From Phascolarctos cinereus (taxonomy: Eukaryota; Chordata; Mammalia; Diprotodontia; Phascolarctidae): a stretch of DNA of 64,000 bases. The notes under the pieces are model-generated. The model did no database searches. It was given only the letters and a program-made list of their open reading frames with translations, and was not told the origin of the DNA. Shown here piece after piece: positions 27,200 to 41,180 of this stretch (positions are counted from its first letter, which is position 1; each line of letters opens with the position of its first letter). Location of the stretch: assembly GCF_002099425.1 (NCBI RefSeq), contig NW_018344060.1:876501-940500 (forward strand), in the 5' to 3' direction. A program made the translations under genes and the position numbers.

Positions 27200-28158
27200 A
27201 AAATATAACCTGGTGTAATAGAAATTCCCATGGCTTCCACTACTTATGAGAAAGGTTTATTACATCCCACTGCTCCCCAACCAAGGTTCTCTAATACCTT
27301 GACAGGGCCGGGTTATCTAGGCTCTCTACATTGGCTCCAACCCTCACGGATTATGTTCCCTCACTCGTAGGGAGGATCCTGTGTACCCCAGTTCCATTTA
27401 ACTACTTAAGATTCAGATTAGTTTTTATATGGGAATAGTTACTTCAAAGGTGTAAAAACAAATATACAAATGTACCCCTTAACATATGTGGGGCACAGTT
27501 CCCCCCCACTTTATAATCCAGGAAGAGGAATGGGATTAGAATCATTTATAGTTTAGCATGTTTTCTAAATTACATAGTCCTAAGTTCCAAGTCCGAGGCC
27601 CTCTTAGGCTTGAGTCTTAGCCATCTTAGTTTCTCAGGACTTCCCTGTTAGACTGACTGGCTGTGCTTCTGGCCGGGAATCCTGGGTCAGTTACAGTTCT
27701 GGTGGGGGTTATTACCTGTATCTAGAACTGAGAAGATTATGAATGGAACAGACCGAACAGAAACCTCAGGCCAGTTTCTTGGGTCTTGAGGGGTGGGGTG
27801 GGGAGTAACCCTTACTTCTCTCTCACTGGTTAAGTTCATGGTGCCCTGCTCTGGGTGAACCTTGACTTTCATCCTCTCTGGACATTGAGTGGGGAAAAGG
27901 GCACAAGGGGAAAGAGAACTTGTGTCTTAGTTTGATAGTTTTTAAAGATGCATCCTGTTCTGGTTAAATAGCAGTTGGAAAGAGGCTACTTCCACCCACA
28001 TTGTAGGGGGACACAAAATGTCTTCTCCCAGAAGCTGGGCCTTCCATCTTAGGTCATCACGGTGTGCACCAACACCCTGTTGCACCAGCAACTATGTGAA
28101 CATGGGGAATGCATACCTGAATACTCATATAACAGGATCTCACCCCTCTCCAATATAC
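27200..28158. other. Unclassified GC-richer segment in intron 1
   Basis: This ~1 kb differs from its surroundings by higher GC and a mosaic of C-rich and G-rich patches. No repeat, open frame or splice-bordered exon could be identified. An old interspersed element of a family I do not recognise is possible. Confidence 0.3.
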
Positions 28159-28240
28159 AATAAGGCATATTGCTTGTAAAATGAGAGGATTGGATTAGAT
28201 TACCAATAAAGACTCTTCTAATTCTATCATTCTTTGGGGG
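28159..28240 (+). repeat. MIR tail fragment
   Basis: CTTGTAAAATGAGAGGATTG and CTTCTAATTCTATCATTCTT match the 3' part of a MIR. Confidence 0.6.
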
Positions 28241-29100
28241 CTGAACTTCGAGAGGATCACAGAATACTAAAGGGAGAATGAATGCTCAGCCTTTGCTATT
28301 AATGTAATGAGCTTTAAATTTTCATACCAAAGTATCAGCATTTTGGTAACAGGAAGATATAGCAGATTTCCATTAAATCAGTAGTACCTGTAATAGAGTT
28401 AAGGCATTTTCAAATTCTATGTATTTTAAAAATAACACTTTAGAGACTTAAATTTTTATAGTAGTCATATAACTGACAATACTTTTCACACCTGCAGGAA
28501 AAACTGGAAAATTCTTACAATCCAGTCTGTAACACTTTTATCATCCTGAAAATTAAGGGTTAGGAGAGTTTGTGACTCAGTATACAATGTCGTATGGCAA
28601 CATCTTGTGGATCCTGTTGGGATTAAGTATCTTTATGAAATGAACACCTTGATATCCTGTGGCAAATAGATTACATCATGATTTTTATTTAGTCTGTATA
28701 CTCTAGTTATCTTTTTTGCTTTAATTGATAAACAGACTATAGTGCTGCTTCCTTGGAAAGTTTTGGAAACGTGCCAGGTATTGCAATGTTGTCTCTTCTT
28801 GCAGTGGTCGTTTTCTGAGTCTGGTTTTTGGTATTGTTCTTTGGCTTATGCTTACTTAACTGATAATCAACTTTTAGAATTAATTTTGTGCTTTTATAAT
28901 TTGCACTGATCTCTAATACTTTACATTTAAGATCTTTTTAAAGACTCTCTTATACCTTACAGGATGGCCTTCTTCCAGTTTTTATGTCATTTGTTAGTAA
29001 CATCTGGTTGTTTTGGTGAATTTTCTTGAGCAAATACATTTCTTATAGTCACTGTCATCTAATTATTGAACTTGAGTGGAGGAGTAGCTGCTCTAGGGGG
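28241..29100. other. Intron 1, no recognised feature
   Basis: AT-rich intron with no long open frame, repeat or exon seen. Confidence 0.5.
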
Positions 29101-29104
29101 AAAA

Positions 29105-29285
29105 ACATGGTGTGGTGTTGAGAATGCGTCATAAGGCTAGTGAGTTCTAGTTTTAGATGGCTGATGACTTGCTATGTGGCCTTGGTTCTTCAGTCAGTCT
29201 CACTGTTCTTTTGTAAAATGAAGTGAGTTGGGTCAGATGGTATTTAAGGTCTTTTCCAGCACTAAAATTCTACAATTCTGTTATT
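29105..29285 (+). repeat. MIR-type SINE
   Basis: GTGAGTTCTAGTTTTAGATG, TGGCCTTGGTTCTTCAG, CTTTTGTAAAATGAAGTGAG and TTCCAGCACTAAAATTCTAC follow MIR order. Confidence 0.65.
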
Positions 29286-29624
29286 CCCCCATTTTACAAA
29301 CATTCTACATTGTTCTTGGTATCTAAAAATATCCCTTGAGTATCTGGTCTATCTTTCCAGTTTTATTCTCTAGAGCAGGTTCATGAGGAAGGAGCTGAGA
29401 GCTGACTGTAGGCTGGAGGTGCTGAGGGTGGCTTTCCAGCCTAGAGACTGCCTTGACGACCTTTAGCCAGTTGATGGCAGCAAATTATAGTTGTAGTCCT
29501 GAGACTGTTCTGGAAACAGTCATTTCCACCCTGTTTATTTCTTGAAAAATGCAAGTAAAACTTTCAGAGTAATACAACCTTCAGAAAAGAATATGATTTC
29601 TAACCCTGGCCCTGTACTCAGTGT

Positions 29625-29870
29625 GCCAGAGTCAAATCAAATCAACAAGGGTTTAAGCGCCTACAGTGTGCCAGGCACTGTGATACATTTTATCTTGGAG
29701 ATTCAAGGAGAGGCAGAAAAGAATCCATGCTCTCAAGGAACTCACAATTACAAAGGGGAATCAACTATGTACAAACTAGATATATGCAGGATAAATTGGA
29801 GATTGCGTCAGTAGCAAGGTGCCAAGATTAAGGACCAGGAGGGGCTTCTTGGAGAAGATGCGACCCAGAA
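29625..29870 (-). repeat. LINE-2 3' region, antisense
   Basis: GTTTAAGCGCCTACAGTGTG, GCCAGGCACTGTGATAC, TCTCAAGGAACTCACAATTA and GGCTTCTTGGAGAAGATG give the antisense L2 order. Confidence 0.75.
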
Positions 29871-30740
29871 TCTTAACAGTGGTACAGGACCTTAGTGGAC
29901 CTCTAGTACAACTTCTTCCTGAAGCAAAGCTATTTAGAGCTGCATTCCGATAGTTGTACGGTTTCTGCTTGATCACTTCTAGTGATGGAAAGATCATTTC
30001 CTGATGATCCAACCTATTTTAAGCAAAACAAGTGTCATCCTTTTTCTTCTTTATGATGGCCATTCAGATATGTGATAGTAGCTACCATCTCCCCCCTCTA
30101 GTTTTATCTTATCTTGGTTAAACATTCCCCTTTCCTTCCAACAATCTGTGTGGTTTCTGGTCTCCTCATCATCCTGCCTACCTTTCTCTGGGAATAAACT
30201 GGCCTCAGCTTGGCATTGATCCTCTCAAAATGTGGCTCCCACGACTGAACACGTTACTGAAATGAAGTCTGACCAGGGAGGGGACAGTGTCTGTTGTGAC
30301 TATCACCTCCATTGGTCTGGACAGTCTACTTCAGTAAATGCAGCCCAATATCATATTAGTCTTTTTGGTTGACAGCATCATGTTGTTGGGCCATATTGAA
30401 CTTGTAGGGATTTTACATGTGAAAGATCTTTTTTCCATATCTTTCTCATTTTGTACTTGTCTAGTTGATTTTTTGCAAAACAAGTGCAGGACTTTATATT
30501 TAGCCCTGTTACATTTTATCTCATTAGCTATAAGGCTCCTGTTCCAACCTGTTGAGATCCTTTTTGGATTCTGATTCTGTCATCTCATATGTTTAGCTGC
30601 CTCTTCCAGCTTTCTGTCATCTGAAAATCTGATAAGCAGCCATCTGTGCTTTGAAGTCTTAAGTACAAATGTTGAACAGGACAGTGCCAGTGATCGTCCT
30701 GTGGTATACAAGATTCCTTGAGCCATGTGTCTGTCCCAGT
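29871..30740 (-). repeat. CR1/L3 LINE 3' region, antisense
   Basis: The block has the typical antisense CR1/L3 order: GGACCTTAGTGGACCTCTAG, TGATGGAAAGATCATTTCCT, then TCTGTCATCTGAAAATCTGA, TGTTGAACAGGACAGTGCCA and GTCCTGTGGTATACAAG. It is one of the longest CR1 copies here and non-coding. Confidence 0.7.
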
Positions 30741-30894
30741 TCAGAATAGAGAGAAGGCTTTTGAGAGTCAAGCACAGAGCACCTGAGGAACCCCTGGCAT
30801 GGGGTTGTGGGCAAACAGTGTGGGGGCCAAGGCTAGGTTCAGATACTAGATGTACCTGCTAGTTTTAATATTGATGACTGGACATACATTGACA

Positions 30895-31025
30895 TTTAGA
30901 AATGTAGAATCAGAGTTGGAAGGCCTTAGATATCATCTTTTTTAACCCTTTCATTTTACAGATGAAACAGAGTCCCATAGAGAAGTTAAATGACTTTTCT
31001 GAAGTCACAGTGTCTAATGTCCAAT
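30895..31025 (-). repeat. CR1/MIR-like 3' end, antisense
   Basis: GAATCAGAGTTGGAAGGCCT, then TTTCATTTTACAGATGAAAC and TTAAATGACTTTTCTGAAGT. It is the common antisense composite of CR1-type end and CORE. Confidence 0.55.
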
Positions 31026-31339
31026 TATATGAGAATTAAAAGATAGAGAAAGTCCAATACTATGCATAGGTAGGGTTTATAGCACCACTATCACAAGAGC
31101 CATGTGTACTGTCTCTAGACTCTAAAAAAAAATCTACAAGAAGTCTGGCTCTGGCCTATTTCTAATCCTTGAGTTACTTTCCAAATGTTTCACAGTATAC
31201 TTCTTTATACTGTAAAAATTCATTTAACAAATCTCTAACAGTTTGATTGACTTTTCTCAGGAAATATCTATTGCCACCTCTTTCTAAAGGTAAATATCAC
31301 ACATCATTAAAAGTAATTATACTTTTAGAAGTAGTGTCA

Positions 31340-31964
31340 CATGTGAAGAACCAAATTTTGAATGCAATGCCTGGCGTATAGTAGCAACTTAATAGATGCT
31401 TGCTGATTGATTGATGGACATGCAAGACAGAATTCATTATCCTTCTTCAGAATTCATCCCTCTTCCTAACTTCCCTGTTTCCATTGAGGGCACCACATCC
31501 TTTCCATTACTCAGGTTTGAAATCTTTAGATTAATCCTCAATTCTTCATTTGTCCCATCCAGTCAGTTGCCAAGTCTTACTGACTTTTACCTCAACACCA
31601 TCTCTTCCTTCTTTTATTCTTCTCACCATGGCTATCACCCTAGTCCATGTCATTTACCTGCTCAGTAAACTCTAATGGCTCCCCATATCTTTAAGATGAA
31701 ATATACTAAACTCCTGTCATTTAAAACCATTCAGTATTGGGCTGCAATCTGTCTTTCTCAGCTAATCTCATGTTAACTTTCCTAACACGATCTGTGTCCC
31801 AGCCAAACTTGCTTGTTTCCCATATGTTCCTATATGTGCCATTCTGTCTCCTGCACCTGTGCCCTCATCCAGACTCTCCCTCATGCCTGGAATACTTTCT
31901 CCCCTCATCTCCATCTAGTAGAATTCCTAGCTTCTTCCAGAGAATAGCTTAGGGGTGCCACCAA
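31340..31964 (+). repeat. LINE-2, sense (two abutting pieces)
   Basis: A short L2 terminus (GCAATGCCTGGCGTATAGTA, ACTTAATAGATGCTTGCTGA) is followed by an L2 3'UTR from ~31430. That part has CAGTCAGTTGCCAAGTCTTA, AAACTCTAATGGCTCCCCAT and TCATGCCTGGAATACTTTCT. Confidence 0.75.
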
Positions 31965-32265
31965 CCCTAGGGAACTTTTTTAAATTTAAATTTTCTTTAT
32001 TCATTATCAATTTAATCGATACACATTTTGGTATGCCAAGAACAAAAAAGATGATTTTTTATGAAATTATAAACTGTTACATACAGTTTTTAAGTGTATG
32101 TTAAATTTAGTACAGTAGTGTTTATATCTCCTTCTAAAGTTGTTTCTGTTTTTTCTGAGCATTTTTATGATTTTTCCTATTTTTTGATATTATTTTTCTT
32201 TTTCATCTCTCTTACAACCCACTACCAGAAGACCTTTCTCTTTCCCAGTTGTTCATGCTCTCTTT
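31965..32265. other. AT-rich segment between two L2 pieces
   Basis: T-rich sequence separating L2 parts that are in order (31430-31964 and 32266-32405). It is probably a later insertion. I cannot name its family. Confidence 0.35.
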
Positions 32266-32405
32266 TGTATTTCCTTTGAACATATTTTGTATATATTTGC
32301 CTATACATGTGTTTCCTCTAAGTTGAGTATAAGTTTCTTGAGAATAGGGAGTGCTTTCTTTTTTGGCTTTGCTGTTTATCCCTGGTACCTGACATAAGGC
32401 CTAGC
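32266..32405 (+). repeat. LINE-2 3' terminus, continuation
   Basis: GAACATATTTTGTATATATT, TAAGTTTCTTGAGAATAGGG and CCTGGTACCTGACATAAGG resume the L2 3' end. Confidence 0.65.
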
Positions 32406-34534
<2,129 letters not shown>

Positions 34535-34719
34535 TGATGTTTGTGAAAAACTTAAAAGAAACATTGAAATTTAGAATCAGAACTTCCTGTAGTAAGAACT
34601 TGATAATCTGGAATATAATGAATTAGAACCTGCAATTAAATGGATCTTTTTTCTGAATTCCACTTGTAGGATAAAGAGGCAAGTGACCCCCCCCAAAAGC
34701 TCATTTAAAAATAATTCTT

Positions 34720-34848
34720 CAAGCAAGAGGCTGGATGACCTCTTGTCGGGTATGTTGTAGTGGGGATTCCTTTTTGGGTGTAAGTTAGATTAGATGGCTA
34801 CTGAGGTCTTTTCCAGTTCTAAAATTCTGTGGTTCTATGGTTTAAAAA
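34720..34848 (+). repeat. CR1/L3 3' end, sense
   Basis: GAGGCTGGATGACCTCTTGT, TATGTTGTAGTGGGGATTCC and TTCTAAAATTCTGTGGTTCT form the CR1/L3 terminus. A very similar copy lies at 63010-63292. Confidence 0.75.
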
Positions 34849-35574
34849 ACAAGCAGTTGTCATGGGATAACCTGGGCTTAGCTTAGGCTTCAACCCAAAT
34901 TAGTACAAGAACCCATTTTTTAAAATTGAGGACTTCTGACTGAGAAAAAAATCAATTTAGAGTACTTAAAAAATTAATTCCCTTTGATTATTTTTAAAAT
35001 GAAGAAAAAGAAGCACAAAACTTTATTCATTATTAATACAACAAATACTAAAGTATTTTTGAGTCATGTGTTCAATTATCAATTATATATAAAGCACTGT
35101 CAGCACTGAGAGAGATATGAAAATAAATTAGATTTGCCCTGCTCTCCTTCTCACCTTTTCCCCACTGATGATCTAGGAGAGAAGCTAAAGCACATACACA
35201 GATTACTACAATAGCAACTAGCATGTGCCAAGTGCAAGAGTCCTACTAGATAGAGTTTAGAGAAAGTAGAAACTATTTCAAGCTTGGAAGTTGGAATCAA
35301 GGAAGGCCAAGTTTGTGAGCTTGGCAAGCCCTCAGGGAAATGTGGTGGCAGTGTGGGCTGTCTCTGGAGAACAGGTAGGAGGTTAGTAGGCAGATTTGGA
35401 GAAGAGGGTATTGTAGGACAGGTTTGATGATGCCAGCTAGGCCGAGGTACAACAAAGCTCCTAAGGTACACTGAAAGTGGCTAGAAGAGGAGCAGACTGT
35501 AGTAGAATGGGCCATGGAACAGGTAGATCTGAGATAAATAGGGACAGGTTGTTATTGCAGCAACTTGTTGGATG
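34849..35574. other. Intron 2, no clearly recognised feature
   Basis: No gene is seen. The part after 35190 has a purine-rich texture like antisense L2 but no diagnostic motif. Minus-strand frames at 35151-35515 are unassigned and look random. Confidence 0.45.
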
Positions 35575-36214
35575 GGATTATAGTTCCACAAATACGTATT
35601 ATGTGCCCACTATGTGCAAAGGCGCCACAAAGACAACAACAAAGATAACAGTGACTGCCTTTGAGGAGCTTATGTTCTCCTGGAGGATCCATGAAAAACC
35701 AATGTAAATAAAATAAAATTTGAGGAGGAAGAAATTACTAACAAGGAGAAGGTTAAAGGCAGCTAGAAATTTGCAGAGGCTTAGCTAAGAAGGGAATCTA
35801 TTCCAGGCATGCTGGACAGCCAGAAGATATGATGTTGTGTGAGGAAGAGGAAGATGTTGTGTTTGCTAGAATGTGAGTATGTTATGAAGAGTGAAGTGGA
35901 ATAAATCTGGAGCAGTATTGAAGTGTGGGGCTGGGGAGTTTGTGTTTTCTCTTTGAGATGATAGGAAGCCAGTCATTATTTCTGAGCTGGGGAGTGACAT
36001 GGTCATACCCATGCTGGAGGAAGATTATTTTGACAGCAGAGACAAGGATGGACATGAGGGAGGTGAGACTGGGGAAATAGGATAAGTTAGGAGGATATTG
36101 TAGTTGTCTGGGTAGGAAGTGATGAGGGATCTACCTGGGATGGTAACTGTGTGAATGGAGAAAAGGGGACACATAGCAGAGTGAAGTATAAGAAGACTAG
36201 AGAGGTAGGACAGG

Positions 36215-36330
36215 GCCAGGTTATTATTGGTGATGATGATGATAATAACAGTCATAATAGCTAGCATTTATGTAATTCTTTAAGGTGGTCAAAGCACTTT
36301 ATATGTGTTATCTCAATGAGATCTTTAATC
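36215..36330 (-). repeat. MIR 3' fragment within L2
   Basis: ATAGCTAGCATTTATGTAAT, then GTCAAAGCACTTTATATGTG and TTATCTCAATGAGAT resemble the antisense MIR 3' end. A short (GAT)n stretch precedes it. Confidence 0.5.
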
Positions 36331-36854
36331 TATTTGGTCCTGGAAGAAAAAGAGAGGAGTTTATATAACAAGAAAGTGACATGGTCAGACCTCTACTTTA
36401 GAAGAATCACTTTGGCAGATGAATGGAGGGGGAATTGAACTGGGGAGAGACTTGAGGCAGACATACCAGTTAGAAGGCTATTCCAATAATGTGCTTGAGA
36501 GAAGGCCTGTACCAGGGTAGTGGCTGTGTGAAAGGGGATAAAGGGCTGTATATGAGAGATGTGAAGGTAGAAAAAATAAGATTTGGCAACTGATTGAATA
36601 TGTGGGGTGAGTGTAAATGAGAAGTTAAGGATGACCTCAAGGTTGATGGCCTACATGACTAGGAGGATGATGGTGCCCTTGATAGCAATAGGGAATTTTG
36701 GAAGAGGAGGGGCGGGTTTTGCAGAAAGATAATGAGTTTACTTTTGGACATGCTGCATTTTGAGATGTCTATAGAACATCCAGTTTGGGATGTCCAAAAT
36801 CAGTTAATGTGGCAGTGTAGGACTGTAGTTCAGGATAGAGACTAAAGTTGGATG

Positions 36855-36855
36855 G

Positions 36856-36889
<34 letters not shown>

Positions 36890-37140
36890 GTATATATATA
36901 TGTACATGTATATGTATATGTATATATGTATATGTATATATGTATATGTATATATGTATATATGTATATGTATATGTATATATGTATATATGTATATGTA
37001 TATGTATATATGTATATATGTATATATATATGTATATATAATATATACACACATATATACATACACATATACATATATACATATACACACATATACATAT
37101 ATATACACATATATATGTACACACACATACATATATATAT
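36855..37140. repeat. Alternating purine-pyrimidine tract: TATATG-rich half, then CATATA-rich half
   Basis: The first ~180 bp consist of TATA and TATG steps; from about 37045 the sequence switches to ACAC, CATATA and ACATAT. The two halves are largely complementary. Long frames across it on both strands (Tyr-Ile-Cys-Met repeats) are artefacts of the repeat. Confidence 0.9.
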
Positions 37141-37930
37141 AGGGGATCATCTGTGTAAAGGAGATAATTTTAAAGCTAGGGAGTAAAGGGTATCTGGGAA
37201 GAGGGTTCGCTGAGAGATTAAGAATGATGAGTGCTGAGAAAAGGCCATCAGATTTAGCAGCTGTGAAATAGTTGGTAACCTCTGGAAGAGCTCTTTTAGC
37301 ATGATATTCCAGTAAGAAGTCATGTTGCAAGGGGTTGAGAAGTAAGAAAGTGGAGATGAGTTTAGATGGCTTTTCTAGGAGTTGATTGGGAAAGGGAGAA
37401 GAGGTATAGGCAGACATTTTGAGAAGACAACAAGGCTAAAGGAAAACTTTTTAAGACTAGAGAAGACCTGAACATATTTGTAGGCATCAGGTAACAGAGA
37501 ATGAAAAATGGGAAAATAAAGAGATTAGTCTTGGCAAGAAAGGTCCTTTGTTTCTCAAAGGCAAGAGCAAGAAAAGAGAGATTGAGGGTTAGCATAGAGG
37601 AGAGAAGGGAGCTCACTTATTGCTTGCTTCAGTAAAGTAGAAAAGGACCTTCATTGAAAGGGAAAGAGATGGTATAGAGGGAATCGAGGGAAAAGAAGCA
37701 TTTGAAACAGCTAATTTGGGGATAGAGAGAAAAGGGGGACCAGTAAGAGTTTGCTCTGAAGGGAGGAGTTGAGATTAGATATGTACCTAGATGACAGATG
37801 GTGGGTAACCAGAAGGCTGGGAGATAAGTTCAAGAGCTATGATAGGGCATAGGGAGTGCTGAATAGACACAGCCTGGTTAAAAGGAAAAGCTAGTTCTGG
37901 GTCTAGTGTGTAGGAGGTAGAATGTTGATG

Positions 37931-39336
37931 TAGAGTTTCCAAGCCCTACCCTAACACCTAGGGAATGTGACACCTCTAGGCAATGTCTCTCCACGAGTTG
38001 CTGCAGCATTTCTGATGGGGATGGGGAAGAAGGAGATGAAATTTTCCCCTTACAAATATATTTGGGCTTTTAAAGTCTTTATTCTGATTCCTTATCTTAG
38101 TGTAGTGGTGACTGTGGGTTCTTAGAACCTATGCCTACAGAGTTCAGCCTCTGGCAACTCCCATAAAATTGGAAAGGTAGGTTTCTAGTACTGTTTTGGA
38201 GGCAGATTTTGAGTCTGTCATCCTAGGACAGCTTATCTAGCCACAGAGAGGCTACTGGCTTGTTTGATAGAGAGAATACCTAAAGAAGGACCTTTGGAGT
38301 AAAAGGATGGGACAGAGAAAAGAAAGAAATGTAAGGGGAGGGGGAGAAAGAGAGATAGACATACAAGGAAGAGAGAGAAGTTGGGGGTGAGAGGGGAAAG
38401 AGGATAAAGAGCATCAGGAGAAACAACCCTCATAAAATAGGAGATGTAAGTAGGTAGTAGGAGAAAGGTACTAAGGAGAGAGAGGAAGAAGGAAAGATGA
38501 GGTCAGTAGATAAGAGAAGCTTAGATGGTTCTGAAGTGACAGTATTATCGATTACTCATTATATTCACATCTGCTGTTGGTTTCCAGAGTAAGTTATTAA
38601 CAGTAATCAGTGTCACTCTGAAATTTTGATAAACTACTTACTCCCAAATCTCTTCTACCACTTTTTGCCTTAAAATCTTCTGCAGAATAGGTTAGCCATG
38701 AGGCCAGAAGGAGGAACTGTGATCTGGATTTCTGCTGAGAAAATGATGTCAGGGCTGCAGCATCTGAACCTGTCATATAGGGCCCTCTAGTGATAATCAG
38801 CATGGGAAATTATGGCAAAAGTAGTCAGTAAAGATGAATTCCATTATGTGTGGTGTGTTCCTGACCAAGGAAGGGAGGAAAGTCCATTCTAACAATGCAT
38901 TTTAAAGCTATTTCTTACAGCAGAGTTTTTGAATTGCTCAGTTAGCTAGAACAATAAACTGACTTGAGCACCTTATTTCTTTTTCAGCTTTACTGTACTT
39001 CTCTTGGTATGGTTTTAATATAGTTATCTAAATAGTGGTTACTAATCCATTCTCTAGTTGTATTTTCATGTTGATTACAATCATCTGTTCATTCTGAGCC
39101 CATATCTATCCTGTTGCTATTTCTCTGTCAAAACATGCTGGACATTTTATTCTGCAGGCAGTGTTAGGTTTGAGATTTATGAAGTTTCAATATGTTGCCA
39201 TCTTTCAGTCTGCTTAATTTTTTGTTGCCTTTGACTTTATTGAAAGCATGTAATGAATTTTGAATTGTGAACACTCTGGTTTTTAAAAATTTTCCACAAA
39301 ACTGAGTTTTCTTAAGATAAATGGATGCATCTATCA

Positions 39337-39340
<4 letters not shown>
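37931..39340. other. Intron 2, no gene; purine-rich patch at 38310-38430
   Basis: Mostly plain intron. About 120 bp around 38310-38430 are almost all A and G on the + strand. No exon or named repeat was seen. Confidence 0.5.
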
Positions 39341-39382
<42 letters not shown>

Positions 39383-39387
39383 TGTAT
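39341..39387. repeat. (TG)n microsatellite
   Basis: About 20 TG units with one GG interruption, directly next to the T-run that is the tail of the adjacent SINE. Confidence 0.95.
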
Positions 39388-39531
39388 ATTTTTTTTTTGA
39401 GGCAGTTGGGGCTAAGTGACTTGCCTAGAGCCATATAGCTAGTAAGTGTTATGTGCCTGAGGCTGGATTTGAACTCAGGTTCCCCTGACTCCAGGGCCAG
39501 TGCTCTATTCAGTGTGCCACCTAGCTGCCCA
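39388..39531 (-). mobile_element. tRNA-derived marsupial SINE, antisense
   Basis: In antisense it reads GGGCAGCTAGGTGGCACACT at the right end, has the CORE, and ends in poly-A (the T-run at 39388-39397). Confidence 0.85.
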
Positions 39532-40207
39532 TATCATTATCTTTTTATGGAATAATTAAAACAGACTGCTAGGCTCTGAGGCTAAAGACTATTTTCTCAA
39601 CTTTTCATTTAGATGAATGATAATCTTACAGCTTGCCCCTTTTCCATTTTATATTCGATCTTAATTGGTAAAGATTAGAACCGTATCACTTTTATATCTT
39701 GTTATTGTGAATTCTGAATTTAAGATTCAGAAATCTTAATTTATACTCATCGTAAGTTATCAAATGGGAAGTGGCAAATCCTGTTATGAGTATGACTTAC
39801 GTGATGTATCTTTAGCTGGTTTAACCCACAAATGGAATGAACTGTCTTTGAGTGTATGAAGTTCTTGATCTAGAATGTATAATCATTTCTCAGACATGTT
39901 GTAGATAAGATTTATGCTTCAGTTTGAGATCAAATTTTTAATTACATTTTACTCTAATTTACTCTAATTACATTAGAGCTTATATGAATGAAATCTTGAG
40001 TTATGACATTTTCCCCCAGACTTTTCACTCAATAATGTGTACCACATCAAAATTATAGAAATATGCATTTTAATATGATCTAATTTAATGAGATTTTATT
40101 GCATAATCTGTGGTTTATCATTGAAAATTCTTTTATTAATTTGAAGTTTTCTCTGTAATCAAATTGAAAGAATTAATATAATTTTAAGCATTTTCCTCTT
40201 TTTTTAG
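39532..40207. other. End of intron 2, no recognised feature
   Basis: AT-rich intron leading to the T-rich acceptor of exon 3. No repeat was named. Confidence 0.55.
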
Positions 40208-40465
<258 letters not shown>

Positions 40466-40977
40466 TAGAATAAATCATATAGCCTTAAAAATAACTTCTC
40501 AATGAGATTTTCAGATGTCAGCTACCTTGAAAAATCTTGTACAAAATAGAATAATTTTGCAAAGACTAATTTTTAAAATTATATGTTAGAATGAATCTTC
40601 TTGATCTTTTCAGAGATATTTATGATGTACATTTTTCTTGTGTGTCATACTAGATAACTTGTCTGATGGTGAAATTAAATATATTCTTGATCTAGTGATA
40701 TTAATCTTGGCATTTGTGACTTAAGTCGTAGTAACTGTTATTGTTTGTGTAGCTTCAAGGCTGATCTTGTACAAATTAAAATTTAGCACTACTTTTTAGA
40801 AATGTGTGTGTGTGTTTGTGTGTGTATGTCCATTTGGAAAACCTAAAGAGAATGATTTTTCTGAATTTTATAAAAGATAATTTGCAAAGTTTTTTTTTCA
40901 ATTTATTGTCCTTTTGGTCCCAGGTTTTTTTTTCTGCTTATACTCATTGGTAATTACTATGACTTAGACTTTGTCCT

Positions 40978-41180
40978 GAAGAGGCAGAATGATATAGTGA
41001 ATAGAATGCTGGATTTGGAGTCAGGAGGATGTGGGTTCAAATCCTGCCTCAGACACTTACTAGCTGTGGGACTCTGAGCAAGTTATTTAACTAACCTCTC
41101 TGTGCCTTGCTTTCCTCACCTGTAAAATGAGGGGGTTGAATTTGATGGCCTTCTGGGTCAGAATCTGTGATCCAGAATCG
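40978..41180 (+). repeat. MIR-type SINE, full length
   Basis: GAGGCAGAATGATATAGTGA, GGAGTCAGGAGGATGTGGGT, ACACTTACTAGCTGTGGGAC and the tail CCTTCTGGGTCAGAATCTGT give the full MIR order. Confidence 0.85.

Larger units (their letters stand above)
35575..37930 (-). mobile_element. LINE-2, long antisense copy with reverse-transcriptase remnants
   Basis: The copy runs from its 3' end (CACTATGTGCAAAGGC, GCCTTTGAGGAGCTTATG) upward through the ORF2 region. Read on the minus strand, about 37420-37190 encodes [20 protein letters not shown] and [20 protein letters not shown]. This is a decayed version of the L2 reverse-transcriptase text before the LDLSAAFDTVDH motif. The antisense phrases GAGTGACATGGTCATACCCA, GATGACCTCAAGGTTG and CATCATCTG-like stretches match L2. 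It is disrupted by many changes, by a MIR piece near 36215-36330 and by a dinucleotide tract. Confidence 0.7.

Noticed and set aside
36769-37417. Several 96-191-codon frames on both strands
   Set aside because: They are translations of the alternating AT/TG tract (Tyr-Ile-Cys-Met repeats) inside an antisense L2.
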